Shown one piece after another: positions 43,416-52,387 of a stretch of 64,000 nt of DNA. The position numbers and the translations under genes are program-made. The DNA comes from JAYYPW01 sp036128855 (GTDB lineage Bacteria > Pseudomonadota > Gammaproteobacteria > Comchoanobacterales > Comchoanobacteraceae). The notes under the pieces are model-generated. The model worked only from the letters and a program-made list of their open reading frames with translations, was not told the DNA's origin and searched no databases. Positions within the stretch are counted from its first letter, which is position 1; the number at the start of each line of letters is the position of its first letter. The stretch is from contig JAYYPW010000013.1 in NCBI GenBank assembly GCA_036128855.1, positions 62,001 through 126,000 on the forward strand, in the 5' to 3' direction.

Positions 43416-46400
43416 ATGAAGAATTCGGCAAAGAAGTCGTTTAACCAACAAAGTTTTGTAGAAATAGAACATGAAGTACTAGACTTCTGGGCGAAACACG
43501 ATATATTTCAAAAAATACAAAAACAACACGAAAACGACCCTCCGTACTGGTATTATGATGGACCACCTTTTGCAACAGGCTTACCTCATCACGGCCACTT
43601 ACTTGCCTCGACTATTAAGGATATTATTCCTAGATATTTTGAAATGAATGGCCATAATGTACCTCGCCATTTTGGTTGGGACTGTCATGGTGTACCTATT
43701 GAACATGCCATTGATAAAGACTTAGGCTTATCAACGGAAGAAGCATTAGCAAAGCTAGGATTAGCAGGATACAACCAAGCATGCGCTGGAATTGTAGATA
43801 AATATGCAGAACAATGGGAACATACGATTAAACGTATGGGTCGCTGGGTTGATTTTACTAAGGCATACAAGACGCTGGATAGTAACTACATGGAGTCTGT
43901 TTGGTGGGCTATAGCAGAATTATACAAAAAGGACTTGATATACCAAGGTGTCAAGGTCGTCCCCTACTCTACCAAGTTACGAACACCTTTATCGAACTTT
44001 GAAGCAAGCTCAAATTACCAACGAATACAAAACCCTGCCATAACTGTGTTGGCAAAACTAACAGACGAGGATACTTTCCTTGCAATTTGGACAACCACAC
44101 CATGGACACTACCTACCAACTTAGCTATATGCATTGGCTATCATAAGTACATAAAGGTAAAAGACAAAAAAAATAATCGACACATTATCATTGCCAGAGA
44201 TTGTCTTGCACACATAGCAAACGCAGACTCACTTGAGGTAATTGAAGATGTGGAGGCTGATTCTTTAGTTGGTAAACAGTACGAGCCGTTCTTCCCAGAT
44301 TTTTCTAATTTACGCTCACAAGGTGCATTTAGAGTACTGCAAGATAACTATGTGACTACTTCAGATGGTACAGGTCTAGTTCACTGCGCACCAGCACATG
44401 GCGAGGATGACTATCGGGTATGTCAAAATGCAAACATACCTGTTGTTTGTGCAATCGATGAGGCAGGATGTTTTAACAGCGATATCATCGATTTTGCTGG
44501 TTTAGCAATAAAAGATGCCAACAAAAAAATCATTCATCAGCTTAAAGATAGAGAGCTCCTCTATCATCAAGATGTTATTGTACACAATTACCCATTTTGT
44601 CCGCGCACTGACACCCCCTTGATATACAAAACTATCCCTTCCTGGTACGTGCGTGTTACTAAAATAAAAGAAAAACTCCTAAATGCAAACCAGTCTATAC
44701 ACTGGGTACCTGAGCATATTAAACAAGGACGCTTTGGTAAGTGGCTTGATAATGCCAAAGACTGGGCCATATCAAGAAATAGATATTGGGGCACTCCGAT
44801 TCCACTATGGGTAAACGATCAAAATGCAAATGTTATTTGCATCGGCTCAAAAGAAGAATTATTACAATACAGCGGAAAGGAACCGACAGATTTGCACCGG
44901 GAGCACATAGATAACATAACCTTTGTTTTACCAAATGAGGACGGCGTATACCGGCGCATCCCAGAAGTATTGGATTGCTGGTTTGAGTCTGGGTCTATGC
45001 CATTTGCTCAACTACACTATCCGTTCGAAAATAAAGCGCTTTTTCATGATTTATTTCCAGCAACATTCATCGCTGAAGGTATTGATCAGACTCGTGGATG
45101 GTTTTATACGCTTACAGTACTAGCATCTGCGCTATTTGATAAACCTGCTTTCAAAAATGTCATTGTCAACGGCATTGTTATGGCAGAAGATGGCAAAAAA
45201 ATGTCGAAAAGATTAAAAAACTACACCCCACCTAATAAACTTTTAGAAACCTATGGAGCAGACGCACTACGGTTATATCTTATCCAATCAAACCTCGTCA
45301 AAGCAGAAGAACAGAGGTTTAGCGACGAAGGGGTAAAAGATATCACTAGAAGAATTCTATTACCTTGGAAAAATGCTTTTTCATTTTTCATTACCTACGC
45401 AGAAGCAGATCAATGGCAGCCGCAACCAACTAAACCTGAATACGAAAACATCCTAGATAGGTGGATATTGGGCCGTTTAGAGCAGTTAACAATTCAAATA
45501 AATAGTGCTATGCGAGAATATAAGTTACATAGCATCACTCAGCATATAGAAAGTTTTCTTGACGATCTAACCAATACTTACATTCGCTTAAACAGAGATC
45601 GATTTTGGACCGAAGGTATAGATAAAGACAAAGACTTAGCATTTAGCTGCCTTGATAAAGTCACATATACCTTGAGTACATTGATGGCACCTTTCACCCC
45701 ATTTCTAAGCGAAAAAATACATAGCGAGCGAATAAAAATATTGAGCCGCACAGAAACCGAAACCTCTATTCATGCGCTAGCATACCCCACCAGCTGTAGC
45801 CAAGTTGTAGATAAAAAGCTTGCAATAGGTGTACGTACCATGCAACAAATACTCTTACTTGGCAGGCAAGGAAGAAACGATGCTAAAATCAAAACCAAAA
45901 TACCTTTAGCCACTATTACCATAGCCCATAGTCAGCAAGCAGTACTTGCAAGCATAAAACCTTTGGAAGATTACATATTAAAAGAGCTTAATATAAAATC
46001 AATACAATATACTGTAAATGAAGAATCTCTCATTAGGCTAAAAGCAAAAGTCAACCTACCTAAACTCGGAAAAGTATTAGGTAAAAAGCTTCAAGCTGTT
46101 AGACATGAAGTTGAAAGCCTAGATGATGAGGCTATACGCAATTTTGAGAATTCAGCAAAGTATAGATGTAAAAGTATAGATATTGATTTAGACAAAGAAG
46201 ATATCATTATTGAACGAGAAGCTTTAGCTGGCAGTCATGCATTGTCTAATAAAGTTATCACTATCGCGCTAGATACCACCTTAAACGATGCCTTACTAGC
46301 AGAAGGAACTGCAAGAGAAGTGATCAATAGAATACAAAAGATACGCAAGGAAATGGATCTCAATGTGAGTGACAGAATCCTCATCAAAGTCACGTGTAGT

Positions 46401-46550
46401 GATCCATTAAAAAAAATAATACAAATGCACTGTAAGCATATTCAACAAGAAACATTGTCTATAGAGTTACAATTTTTACAAAAGCCATTATTACACACCA
46501 TCAACATAGATGAACATGAGGCAACTATAGAGATTGAAAAAATCAAATAG
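43416..46550 (+). CDS. ileS: isoleucyl-tRNA synthetase, eukaryote-like type (IleRS2)
   Basis: Charges tRNA-Ile; class I, 1044 residues, longer than the ordinary bacterial enzyme (about 940). The HIGH site reads DGPPFATGLPHHGHLLAST (HHGH), KMSKS reads KKMSKRLKN, and the tryptophan-rich editing domain has TTTPWTLPTNLAI. The form GLPHxGHLL, FGWDCHGVPIEH and a C-terminal extension without the zinc-binding Cys mark the eukaryote-like IleRS2 clade, found in rickettsiae, chlamydiae and scattered others, and known for tolerance of mupirocin. Transfer into this lineage is likely but unproven. The promoter suggests a leaderless mRNA. Confidence 0.95.
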   Translation: MKNSAKKSFNQQSFVEIEHEVLDFWAKHDIFQKIQKQHENDPPYWYYDGPPFATGLPHHGHLLASTIKDIIPRYFEMNGHNVPRHFGWDCHGVPIEHAIDKDLGLSTEEALAKLGLAGYNQACAGIVDKYAEQWEHTIKRMGRWVDFTKAYKTLDSNYMESVWWAIAELYKKDLIYQGVKVVPYSTKLRTPLSNFEASSNYQRIQNPAITVLAKLTDEDTFLAIWTTTPWTLPTNLAICIGYHKYIKVKDKKNNRHIIIARDCLAHIANADSLEVIEDVEADSLVGKQYEPFFPDFSNLRSQGAFRVLQDNYVTTSDGTGLVHCAPAHGEDDYRVCQNANIPVVCAIDEAGCFNSDIIDFAGLAIKDANKKIIHQLKDRELLYHQDVIVHNYPFCPRTDTPLIYKTIPSWYVRVTKIKEKLLNANQSIHWVPEHIKQGRFGKWLDNAKDWAISRNRYWGTPIPLWVNDQNANVICIGSKEELLQYSGKEPTDLHREHIDNITFVLPNEDGVYRRIPEVLDCWFESGSMPFAQLHYPFENKALFHDLFPATFIAEGIDQTRGWFYTLTVLASALFDKPAFKNVIVNGIVMAEDGKKMSKRLKNYTPPNKLLETYGADALRLYLIQSNLVKAEEQRFSDEGVKDITRRILLPWKNAFSFFITYAEADQWQPQPTKPEYENILDRWILGRLEQLTIQINSAMREYKLHSITQHIESFLDDLTNTYIRLNRDRFWTEGIDKDKDLAFSCLDKVTYTLSTLMAPFTPFLSEKIHSERIKILSRTETETSIHALAYPTSCSQVVDKKLAIGVRTMQQILLLGRQGRNDAKIKTKIPLATITIAHSQQAVLASIKPLEDYILKELNIKSIQYTVNEESLIRLKAKVNLPKLGKVLGKKLQAVRHEVESLDDEAIRNFENSAKYRCKSIDIDLDKEDIIIEREALAGSHALSNKVITIALDTTLNDALLAEGTAREVINRIQKIRKEMDLNVSDRILIKVTCSDPLKKIIQMHCKHIQQETLSIELQFLQKPLLHTINIDEHEATIEIEKIK

Positions 46551-46874
46551 TTCTATTGTAATTCCCCTATTACGATTGGTGATAATACTGCGATGGTAAG
46601 ATTTTTGAGCAATTTAATGTCTCGTGCAGAATACTATAAAAATCACAATCCACAAAGAGGCCATGAATACCAATCCTAACAAATCATGGAATATATGGGA
46701 TTAATGCTGTAAAATCTAGGGATTCCACACAGGTATAATCTATAAAATCCTACGCACGTTCACTGTAGTATGATAATAACAAGGCAATGGCTTAGTATTT
46801 GCAATTAGAGTGGTTCCAAAAAAACTGTTGAAAAGCAGATATAAAATGAAATGTTATATTTTTGACTTAAAGAG
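46551..46874. other. intergenic, no gene seen
   Basis: 324 bases after ileS. No coding frame, tRNA or clear terminator; it leads into the promoter of the dead barrel gene. Confidence 0.45.
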
Positions 46875-46902
46875 TTGTTTTTGAGACATTTACATGTATA
46901 GT
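46875..46902 (+). promoter_or_regulatory. promoter of dead barrel gene, copy 1
   Basis: TTGTTT (46875-46880), spacer 16, TATAGT (46897-46902). The same geometry and the following word TTAAGTTATTCTTAAAC recur before the intact copy at 47604, so it was duplicated with the gene. Confidence 0.55.
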
Positions 46903-46930
46903 TAAGTTATTCTTAAACACTAATTCGAAT

Positions 46931-47516
46931 ATGATTACAAACACTTAGCATCACTCGCATCAATAGCATTTCTAGCTAACTCAGCTTTCGCTGGAGGTCT
47001 TATCTCATCAGAGCCAGAATCAAAGTACAGCGGCGTGCATGGAACCGGTATTACACTAACTGATGGGTTAGTAAGAATTTCACACGCATCCAACGGTATT
47101 GAATGGTCATTATTAGGTAATTTACCATGAATGAAAATGATTATAAAAATTTATACGCAAGAGATATTGACCTTACCCTCAGCAAAAAATTCCCCCTCAA
47201 AGATAAAACCTTTCATTCAGTAGGACTTTTCTTCGAATATTATGTGAATGGAGAAGTAGATTAAAAAATAGGTAAAACGATAAATGGAGTATTACAAACC
47301 TGTGATATGCTCTATGGTAGTGATTACTGCCATGATTGGTATGGTGATATTGATAATTCCAAGTATATAGGGCTTGTTTATAAATTAAGCTATGAACCAA
47401 CAGAGCATCTAGCACTATTCGCGACAACCTATATACAAACTAACTACCAAACCGCGTCATACAATGCAGTTGACTTTGGATTTGGTAAGGTAGGTATAAG
47501 TTATTACTTATAAGAA
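46931..47516 (+). pseudogene. small outer-membrane barrel gene, disrupted copy
   Basis: Remnant homologous to the intact gene at 47660. The ATG at 46931 is out of frame with the signal-peptide segment ASIAFLANSAFAGG; a second shift is needed near 47127, where the first frame ends at TGA (47128-47130); an in-frame TAA lies at 47262. The rebuilt reading gives strands such as GITLTDGLVRISHASNGIEW, HSVGLFFEYY, YIGLVYKLSYEPTEHLALFA and a C-terminal FGKVGISYYL, matching EIKFYYEPTDTVSFFAG and ARIGMSFYV of the intact copy. A terminator follows. At least three lesions make this a clear pseudogene, not an assembly slip. Confidence 0.85.
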
Positions 47517-47561
47517 CTTAACAAGATTGAAATAGTCTTTTTTTAAAGATTATATCCTAAG

Positions 47562-47593
47562 AAAAGCACCCATTTTTATGGGTGCTTTTTTTT
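47562..47593 (+). terminator. rho-independent terminator after dead barrel gene
   Basis: Perfect 11-pair stem AAAGCACCCAT/ATGGGTGCTTT around a short T-rich loop, followed by a T run. Located 46 bases after the end of the pseudogene. Confidence 0.9.
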
Positions 47594-47603
47594 GCCAGGA
47601 TAC

Positions 47604-47631
47604 TTGATTTTTGATGATGATCATGTATGAT
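47604..47631 (+). promoter_or_regulatory. promoter of intact barrel gene, copy 2
   Basis: TTGATT (47604-47609), spacer 16, TATGAT (47626-47631), transcription start near 47638, leaving about 22 bases before the ATG at 47660. Matches the arrangement of the copy 1 promoter. Confidence 0.65.
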
Positions 47632-47659
47632 TAAGTTATTCTTAAACCGTTCGCATACT

Positions 47660-48163
47660 ATGAAATCGAATCAACTCATCACCCTTATTGTATTCTCTTT
47701 ACTGTCATCATCTGGCTTTGCAGGCAAGCTAAGTCTTACAGATAGTCCTAGCGCACACACACGTGTTAGTGGCAGCGCCATTTCTATAAGCTCAGATTAC
47801 TTCAGTATTATGCACACCGGAAAAGACGGCATAGAACTTTCTGTCGGTGGTATGATAGCTAAAGGAAATAGTAACGATGCCATCTTCCCATGGGTCGTCG
47901 AACTAGGTAAAAAGGCTCATCTACAAGATGATGTTTATATTTCTGTCAACCTGAGTGAAAGGCAGTGGCTAACTTCTGGTGGTGATGCTATACAAGGTGG
48001 TGGTGGCACGAGCTCTTGGGAGATTAAGTTCTATTACGAGCCCACTGATACCGTTTCTTTTTTCGCCGGAACCTCATTGAAATCATCAGGTGGCTTCTAC
48101 CTTCCCCATAGTGAGAACTCTTTTGGAGATGCCAGAATAGGCATGTCATTCTACGTATTATAG
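47660..48163 (+). CDS. small outer-membrane beta-barrel protein
   Basis: 167 residues. The frame is open from 47627, but the promoter -10 box covers that position and MKSNQLITLIVFSLLSSSGF is a good signal peptide, so the start is 47660. The mature part is a chain of amphipathic strands (GSAISISSDYFSIMHTG, WEIKFYYEPTDTVSFFAG) ending in ARIGMSFYVL, the terminal aromatic pattern used for barrel insertion by the BAM complex. Probably an eight-stranded OmpW/OmpX-size barrel of unknown function. Flanked by its own promoter and terminator; the tandem neighbour upstream is its broken twin. Confidence 0.7.
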   Translation: MKSNQLITLIVFSLLSSSGFAGKLSLTDSPSAHTRVSGSAISISSDYFSIMHTGKDGIELSVGGMIAKGNSNDAIFPWVVELGKKAHLQDDVYISVNLSERQWLTSGGDAIQGGGGTSSWEIKFYYEPTDTVSFFAGTSLKSSGGFYLPHSENSFGDARIGMSFYVL

Positions 48164-48197
48164 AAACATACCCAGCCTTTCCAACCATTTTATCCGA

Positions 48198-48226
48198 GAC
48201 ACCCTTCATAGGGTGTCTTCTTTTTT
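48198..48226 (+). terminator. rho-independent terminator
   Basis: Eight-pair stem GACACCCT/AGGGTGTC, loop TCAT, then TTCTTTTTT. Sits 35 bases after the intact barrel gene. Confidence 0.9.
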
Positions 48227-48395
48227 AGCTTACTTGTTAGCCCACCTGCCTATTTTCAGTTAGTAAAAATATAGCCAACTATTATTTTTATAAATAATAG
48301 AAACGTTAAATCATATATTCTCTTATATCTGATCTTATGATATTTTTACTGACATCCTAGACAGTTTTTAAGAACGTAAAATAGTCTACACCAGC

Positions 48396-48424
48396 TTGCT
48401 AGCCCATCGTATTCACGATATTAT
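48396..48424 (+). promoter_or_regulatory. putative promoter of ubiEJB, leaderless arrangement
   Basis: TTGCTA (48396-48401), 17-base spacer, TATTAT (48419-48424). The ubiE ATG at 48431 is six bases further, about where transcription should start, and no ribosome-binding site is seen. Confidence 0.55.
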
Positions 48425-48430
48425 ATTCAT

Positions 48431-49186
48431 ATGAATTCGATCAATATACACACAAGTCGATTTGGGTTTGAAGAACTTCCAGAAAGCGAAAAATCAGAAA
48501 AAGTACAATCTGTTTTTACATCAGTATCCGAGCAATATAATCATATGAATGACCTTATGTCTCTTGGCTTACACTATGGGTGGAAAAAACAAGCAGTAAA
48601 TTACACAAGACTATCTCCCGGGGATTATGCACTAGACCTAGCGTGTGGAACATGCGATATAACATACTATCTAAAGAAGCGTTACCACAAAAACATACAG
48701 CTGGTTGCATCTGATCCAAACTTATCTATGCTTAGCCGTGGTAAAGCCATGTTAATAGATAATGGTCTGATAGATAATATAAGTTTTTCTCAGCATTTTG
48801 CAGAAAAACTACCATATCAAGACGCCGTATTTTCATTAGTGATATGTGCATTTGGATATAGAAATTTCACTGATCAAGAAACTGCATTACAACAAATTTA
48901 TAGAGTACTCAGGCCTGGAGGGCAGTGTATTATACTTGAATTTTCTAAGCCACAGGCAAGAATATTTGAAGCACTCTACGAAGGTCATGCCCAGTACATT
49001 ATTCCACAACTTGGCAGACTAGTCAGTAACCAGCCTGAAGCCTACCAGTATTTAATAGATTCTATCGCCACCCACCCAGATCAAGAAACCGTCAAACAGC
49101 AGTTGATAAAATCTGGTTTTTCTAATATTTGTATAAGCAACATCCTCTCTGGTATAGTTGCTATTCACAGAGGTATAAAATGTTAG
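48431..49186 (+). CDS. ubiE: ubiquinone/menaquinone C-methyltransferase
   Basis: SAM-dependent methyltransferase of quinone biosynthesis, 251 residues. The SAM site ALDLACGTCDITYYL, the UbiE motif CAFGYRNFTDQETALQQIYR and LRPGGQCIILEFSKP are all present. First gene of ubiE-ubiJ-ubiB, the standard gammaproteobacterial order. Its last codons overlap the ubiJ start by seven bases. Confidence 0.96.
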   Translation: MNSINIHTSRFGFEELPESEKSEKVQSVFTSVSEQYNHMNDLMSLGLHYGWKKQAVNYTRLSPGDYALDLACGTCDITYYLKKRYHKNIQLVASDPNLSMLSRGKAMLIDNGLIDNISFSQHFAEKLPYQDAVFSLVICAFGYRNFTDQETALQQIYRVLRPGGQCIILEFSKPQARIFEALYEGHAQYIIPQLGRLVSNQPEAYQYLIDSIATHPDQETVKQQLIKSGFSNICISNILSGIVAIHRGIKC

Positions 49187-49782
49187 ATTGGCTACTTAGT
49201 ACATTTGCTAAAACACTAAATTACACCCTTTCCTACCAACTCATCGATCAAAACGAGTATGCAGAGTTATACGGGAAAAAGCTACTTTGGCATCTCGAGG
49301 AACCCAAAATTGATTGTGTGACAATAATACATCCTGACCGCATAATCATAAAACAAGAGCATGATCCAAAAGATGTTCATCTCAGTATCACGACTGATAT
49401 TTGGACACTAATAAGTCTTGCACGAGGCGTGAAAGATAAAAACCAACAGTTCACCTTACAAGGTGCGCACCACCTAGCAAATCTTTTGAAAAGTTATATT
49501 CGCCATATATCCATAGATTGGGAAGCAATGCTCAGCGACATCATCGGTGAATCAGCAGCACACCTTATGATAACTCAATTAAAGAGAAGTGATAGATGGG
49601 TGCGGCGTAGCAAAAAATCAGCATTTCAATCCGGTCAAACCTACTTGCAAGAGACCAGTAATATTACTCCAAGTAAACATGCGTTAAGAAATTTTTATGA
49701 TCAAGTATGTGACCTATCACAAGACATAGAGCGTTTAGAACGCAAAGTTGCAACATCCTTCCCTACCAGCAAAACATCATGA
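49180..49782 (+). CDS. ubiJ: ubiquinone biosynthesis accessory factor UbiJ
   Basis: SCP2-like lipid-binding accessory factor, 200 residues, needed for aerobic ubiquinone synthesis and thought to hold the intermediates for the Ubi complex. The start is MLDWLLSTFAKTLN at 49180, nested in the ubiE stop. An SCP2-type fold runs about 1-110 (HLSITTDIWTLISLARG), followed by a region with SDIIGESAAH and a C-terminal coiled coil. The call rests on position between ubiE and ubiB plus size and the SCP2-like pattern. It overlaps ubiB by four bases (ATGA). Confidence 0.85.
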   Translation: MLDWLLSTFAKTLNYTLSYQLIDQNEYAELYGKKLLWHLEEPKIDCVTIIHPDRIIIKQEHDPKDVHLSITTDIWTLISLARGVKDKNQQFTLQGAHHLANLLKSYIRHISIDWEAMLSDIIGESAAHLMITQLKRSDRWVRRSKKSAFQSGQTYLQETSNITPSKHALRNFYDQVCDLSQDIERLERKVATSFPTSKTS

Positions 49783-51305
49783 TCCGAAGCCTATTGCGAT
49801 TTATAACCATTCTTAGAACGCTGATAATATTTCAGCTGGATAGCATATTCTTACCGCGAAAATATTGCGCTTCGTTTTGGCTTTGGTGGCTATGCCCAAT
49901 TCGTAGTATTCGTATGCGCAATCTAAGCGAAGAAAAAAGATTGTTACAAGCACTAATTGAGTTAGGTCCGATCTTTGTCAAATTTGGTCAAAGCCTTTCT
50001 ACCCGTGTTGATCTACTCAACACAGAGATGGCGCAAGCACTGGCAACTCTACAAGATAATGTACCACCTTTTGAAGCACAAATTGCTAGAAAGATGGTTG
50101 AACAGGCTTATAAACAACCTTTAAATAATGTGCTAGAGCATTTTGAGAATAAGCCACTTGGATCTGCATCTATTGCACAAGTACACGCTGCGAAACTTCT
50201 AAATGGCGAGGATGTTGTGTTTAAGCTACTTCGTCCCAATATTCATCTCCAAATTCAGCACGATTTAGCAATGTTACGCCAGATTGCTTATTTAATAGAT
50301 ACTTTTCATCCAAAAAGAAAACAGTTACGTGCCCGTGAAGTCGTAGAAGATTACTCAACGACGATCACCAATGAGCTTAATCTTGTACTTGAAGCCAGTA
50401 ATATGAATCTCATGAAAGATGCTTTTACTGATGATAGTAGAATCCACATACCAGAGGTGTATTGGGAACTCACCAAGGAAAATATTCTTGTCACAGAACG
50501 CGTATATGGTATACCAATAACACAAATTGAAACCTTGAAGAAAAATGGCACAGACATGCATAGACTTGCCAAAAATGGAGTTGAATTGTTTTTGTGTCAA
50601 GTTTTTCAGCATAATTTCTTTCATGCTGATATGCATCCCGGCAATATATTTGTAGATATTACTCAGCCCGATCGCCCAGTATATCAACTCGTAGACTTTG
50701 GCATAGTCGGTATGCTACCAATGCGTGATCAACAATATTTGGCTGAAAACCTAGCGGCTTTTTTTGCTCGAGATTATCAGCGAGTAGCAGACTTACATAT
50801 AGAGTCAGGCTGGGTAGATCAACACACTAGTAGCCGCACTATGGGTGCTAGTATAAGGGCAATAGGCGAACCTATATACGGAAAATCATTACATGATATC
50901 TCTTTTGCAGATGTTCTTATGAAGCTTTTTCGAGTAGCTGAAAAACACAACATGTTTGTACAGCCACAACTACTACTTTTACAAAAAACACTCTTCCATG
51001 TTGAAGGCCTTGCTAGACAGCTAGATGATAGCATGGCATTACCCGAAATAGCCGAGCCAATTATTAAGCGCTGGCTAAAATCGAAAAAAGGGATATTAGG
51101 GTCAGCTGAAAAGATCATCAAGAAAATTCCTGAATGGCTTGCACAGTATCCAGAAGTTAAAGATATTATGATAAGAAAAGTTTTACAAGCAAAAACCAAA
51201 GAACAAGCAAAACCTATCAAACAGCATATAAAGCTAGCACAGATTGTGAAATATTTTGTTGCAGCAATTATAGGCTACGGTGTTGCGCGATACATGAGTA
51301 TTTAG
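49779..51305 (+). CDS. ubiB: ubiquinone biosynthesis kinase-like protein UbiB
   Basis: Atypical ABC1/ADCK-family kinase-like protein, 508 residues, supporting ubiquinone production at the membrane. The KxGQ motif is in GPIFVKFGQSLSTRVDLL, the Ala-rich loop replacing the P-loop is in PLGSASIAQVHAAKLLNGED, and later kinase motifs are HADMHPGNIF and YQLVDFGIVGML. The C-terminus has a membrane segment (YFVAAIIGYGVARYMS). Third gene of the operon; the unit ends here. Confidence 0.96.
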   Translation: MIRSLLRFITILRTLIIFQLDSIFLPRKYCASFWLWWLCPIRSIRMRNLSEEKRLLQALIELGPIFVKFGQSLSTRVDLLNTEMAQALATLQDNVPPFEAQIARKMVEQAYKQPLNNVLEHFENKPLGSASIAQVHAAKLLNGEDVVFKLLRPNIHLQIQHDLAMLRQIAYLIDTFHPKRKQLRAREVVEDYSTTITNELNLVLEASNMNLMKDAFTDDSRIHIPEVYWELTKENILVTERVYGIPITQIETLKKNGTDMHRLAKNGVELFLCQVFQHNFFHADMHPGNIFVDITQPDRPVYQLVDFGIVGMLPMRDQQYLAENLAAFFARDYQRVADLHIESGWVDQHTSSRTMGASIRAIGEPIYGKSLHDISFADVLMKLFRVAEKHNMFVQPQLLLLQKTLFHVEGLARQLDDSMALPEIAEPIIKRWLKSKKGILGSAEKIIKKIPEWLAQYPEVKDIMIRKVLQAKTKEQAKPIKQHIKLAQIVKYFVAAIIGYGVARYMSI

Positions 51306-51326
51306 CATTATGAACGATTTGTGATT

Positions 51327-51611
51327 CTAAGTATCCTCTGCCAGTGCCTCTATAATCATATATATGTTTTTCTTAAAAGCACGTTCATCATCTTCCCATT
51401 GCTTTTCTTTGACCCTGCGATATAGTTCGTATAACTCTTGTCGAATAGGTTGATCAGTAGATCGTAAGATGATCAACATGTTGTCAACAAGATGCTGCAT
51501 GTCAACTGGATCTAGCTGCATATAATGATAAATAGTGGTTACTATGGCCTTATCACGTAAAGACAGAGATTCGATTTGAGTAGCTAAAGCATCATTTTTT
51601 TTCGTTTTCAT
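51327..51611 (-). CDS. orphan small helical protein
   Basis: 94 residues, all-helical in appearance, charged, without signal or membrane segment. Short words such as LRDKAIVTTIYHYM and LYELYRRVKEKQWEDDERAF suggest a helical bundle. The ATG is preceded by GGAGG, the strongest Shine-Dalgarno match seen, which supports a real gene. Convergent with ubiB. No family recognised. Confidence 0.65.
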   Translation of the reverse strand: MKTKKNDALATQIESLSLRDKAIVTTIYHYMQLDPVDMQHLVDNMLIILRSTDQPIRQELYELYRRVKEKQWEDDERAFKKNIYMIIEALAEDT

Positions 51612-51712
51612 AGTGCAAACCTCCTATCTATTATATAGGTCAAAAAATGCATTCACGCTGAAAAAAAATTGAAAATTGATCTGCTTGATGTTAACGTATT
51701 CTGAGGAAATAT

Positions 51713-52387
51713 ATGGGTATTTTAATGCGCAACTATTTATATTACACCAGATATATCTCTCTATTATTACTCACTGCCTGTAGTCAAGCGCATTTGATAT
51801 CTGTTGCTGTTGCCAAACCAGATCATGATGCCAAAAGTTTTCCCAGCGGACATTATACGCTAGATAAGGGACATACAAGTATAACGGTGAAAGTATCTCA
51901 CCTAGGCTTATCTAATTATACTATGCAGTTCACTAATTTTGATGCAGATCTACACTTTAATGCAGAATTTCCGCAAAAAAGCCAGCTAGTAGCGACTGTA
52001 TACACAAATTCTATCGAGACTAATTATCCCTACACCACAAAGAAAGACTTTGATAAAGAGCTAGCCTTTAGTAGCGCATGGTTCAACGCAAACACCTATC
52101 CAAAGGCAGTTTTCAAATCTACATCCATTGAACTTACAGGAAAAAACACAGGGATTATACATGGAGAGCTCGACTTTTTAGGTGTAAAACAGCCACTTAC
52201 ATTAGAGGTAACTTTTAATGGTGGCTATTTGAAAAAACCTTTTGCTGGAGTACCAGCACTTGGTTTCAGTGCAAAGTCTTCAATGCAAAGAAGCAACTGG
52301 GGTTTAAACACCTACATACCTGCTATCGGTGATCTTGTGAAGATAGATATTGAATGTGAATTTCACAAAAACCCAGATGCGACTTAA
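51713..52387 (+). CDS. yceI: YceI-family periplasmic lipid-binding protein, copy 1
   Basis: 224 residues with an N-terminal lipoprotein-like signal (LLLLTACSQ, Cys at about 22). The YceI fold is clear: GHYTLDKGHTSITVKVSHLG, FDADLHFNAEFPQKSQL, SSAWFNANTYPKAVFKST and a final IGDLVKIDIECEF. YceI proteins bind polyisoprenoid lipids such as quinone precursors in the periplasm. GAGGA precedes the ATG. The last 11 bases overlap the cytochrome b561 start, so the trio is translationally coupled. Confidence 0.92.
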   Translation: MGILMRNYLYYTRYISLLLLTACSQAHLISVAVAKPDHDAKSFPSGHYTLDKGHTSITVKVSHLGLSNYTMQFTNFDADLHFNAEFPQKSQLVATVYTNSIETNYPYTTKKDFDKELAFSSAWFNANTYPKAVFKSTSIELTGKNTGIIHGELDFLGVKQPLTLEVTFNGGYLKKPFAGVPALGFSAKSSMQRSNWGLNTYIPAIGDLVKIDIECEFHKNPDAT

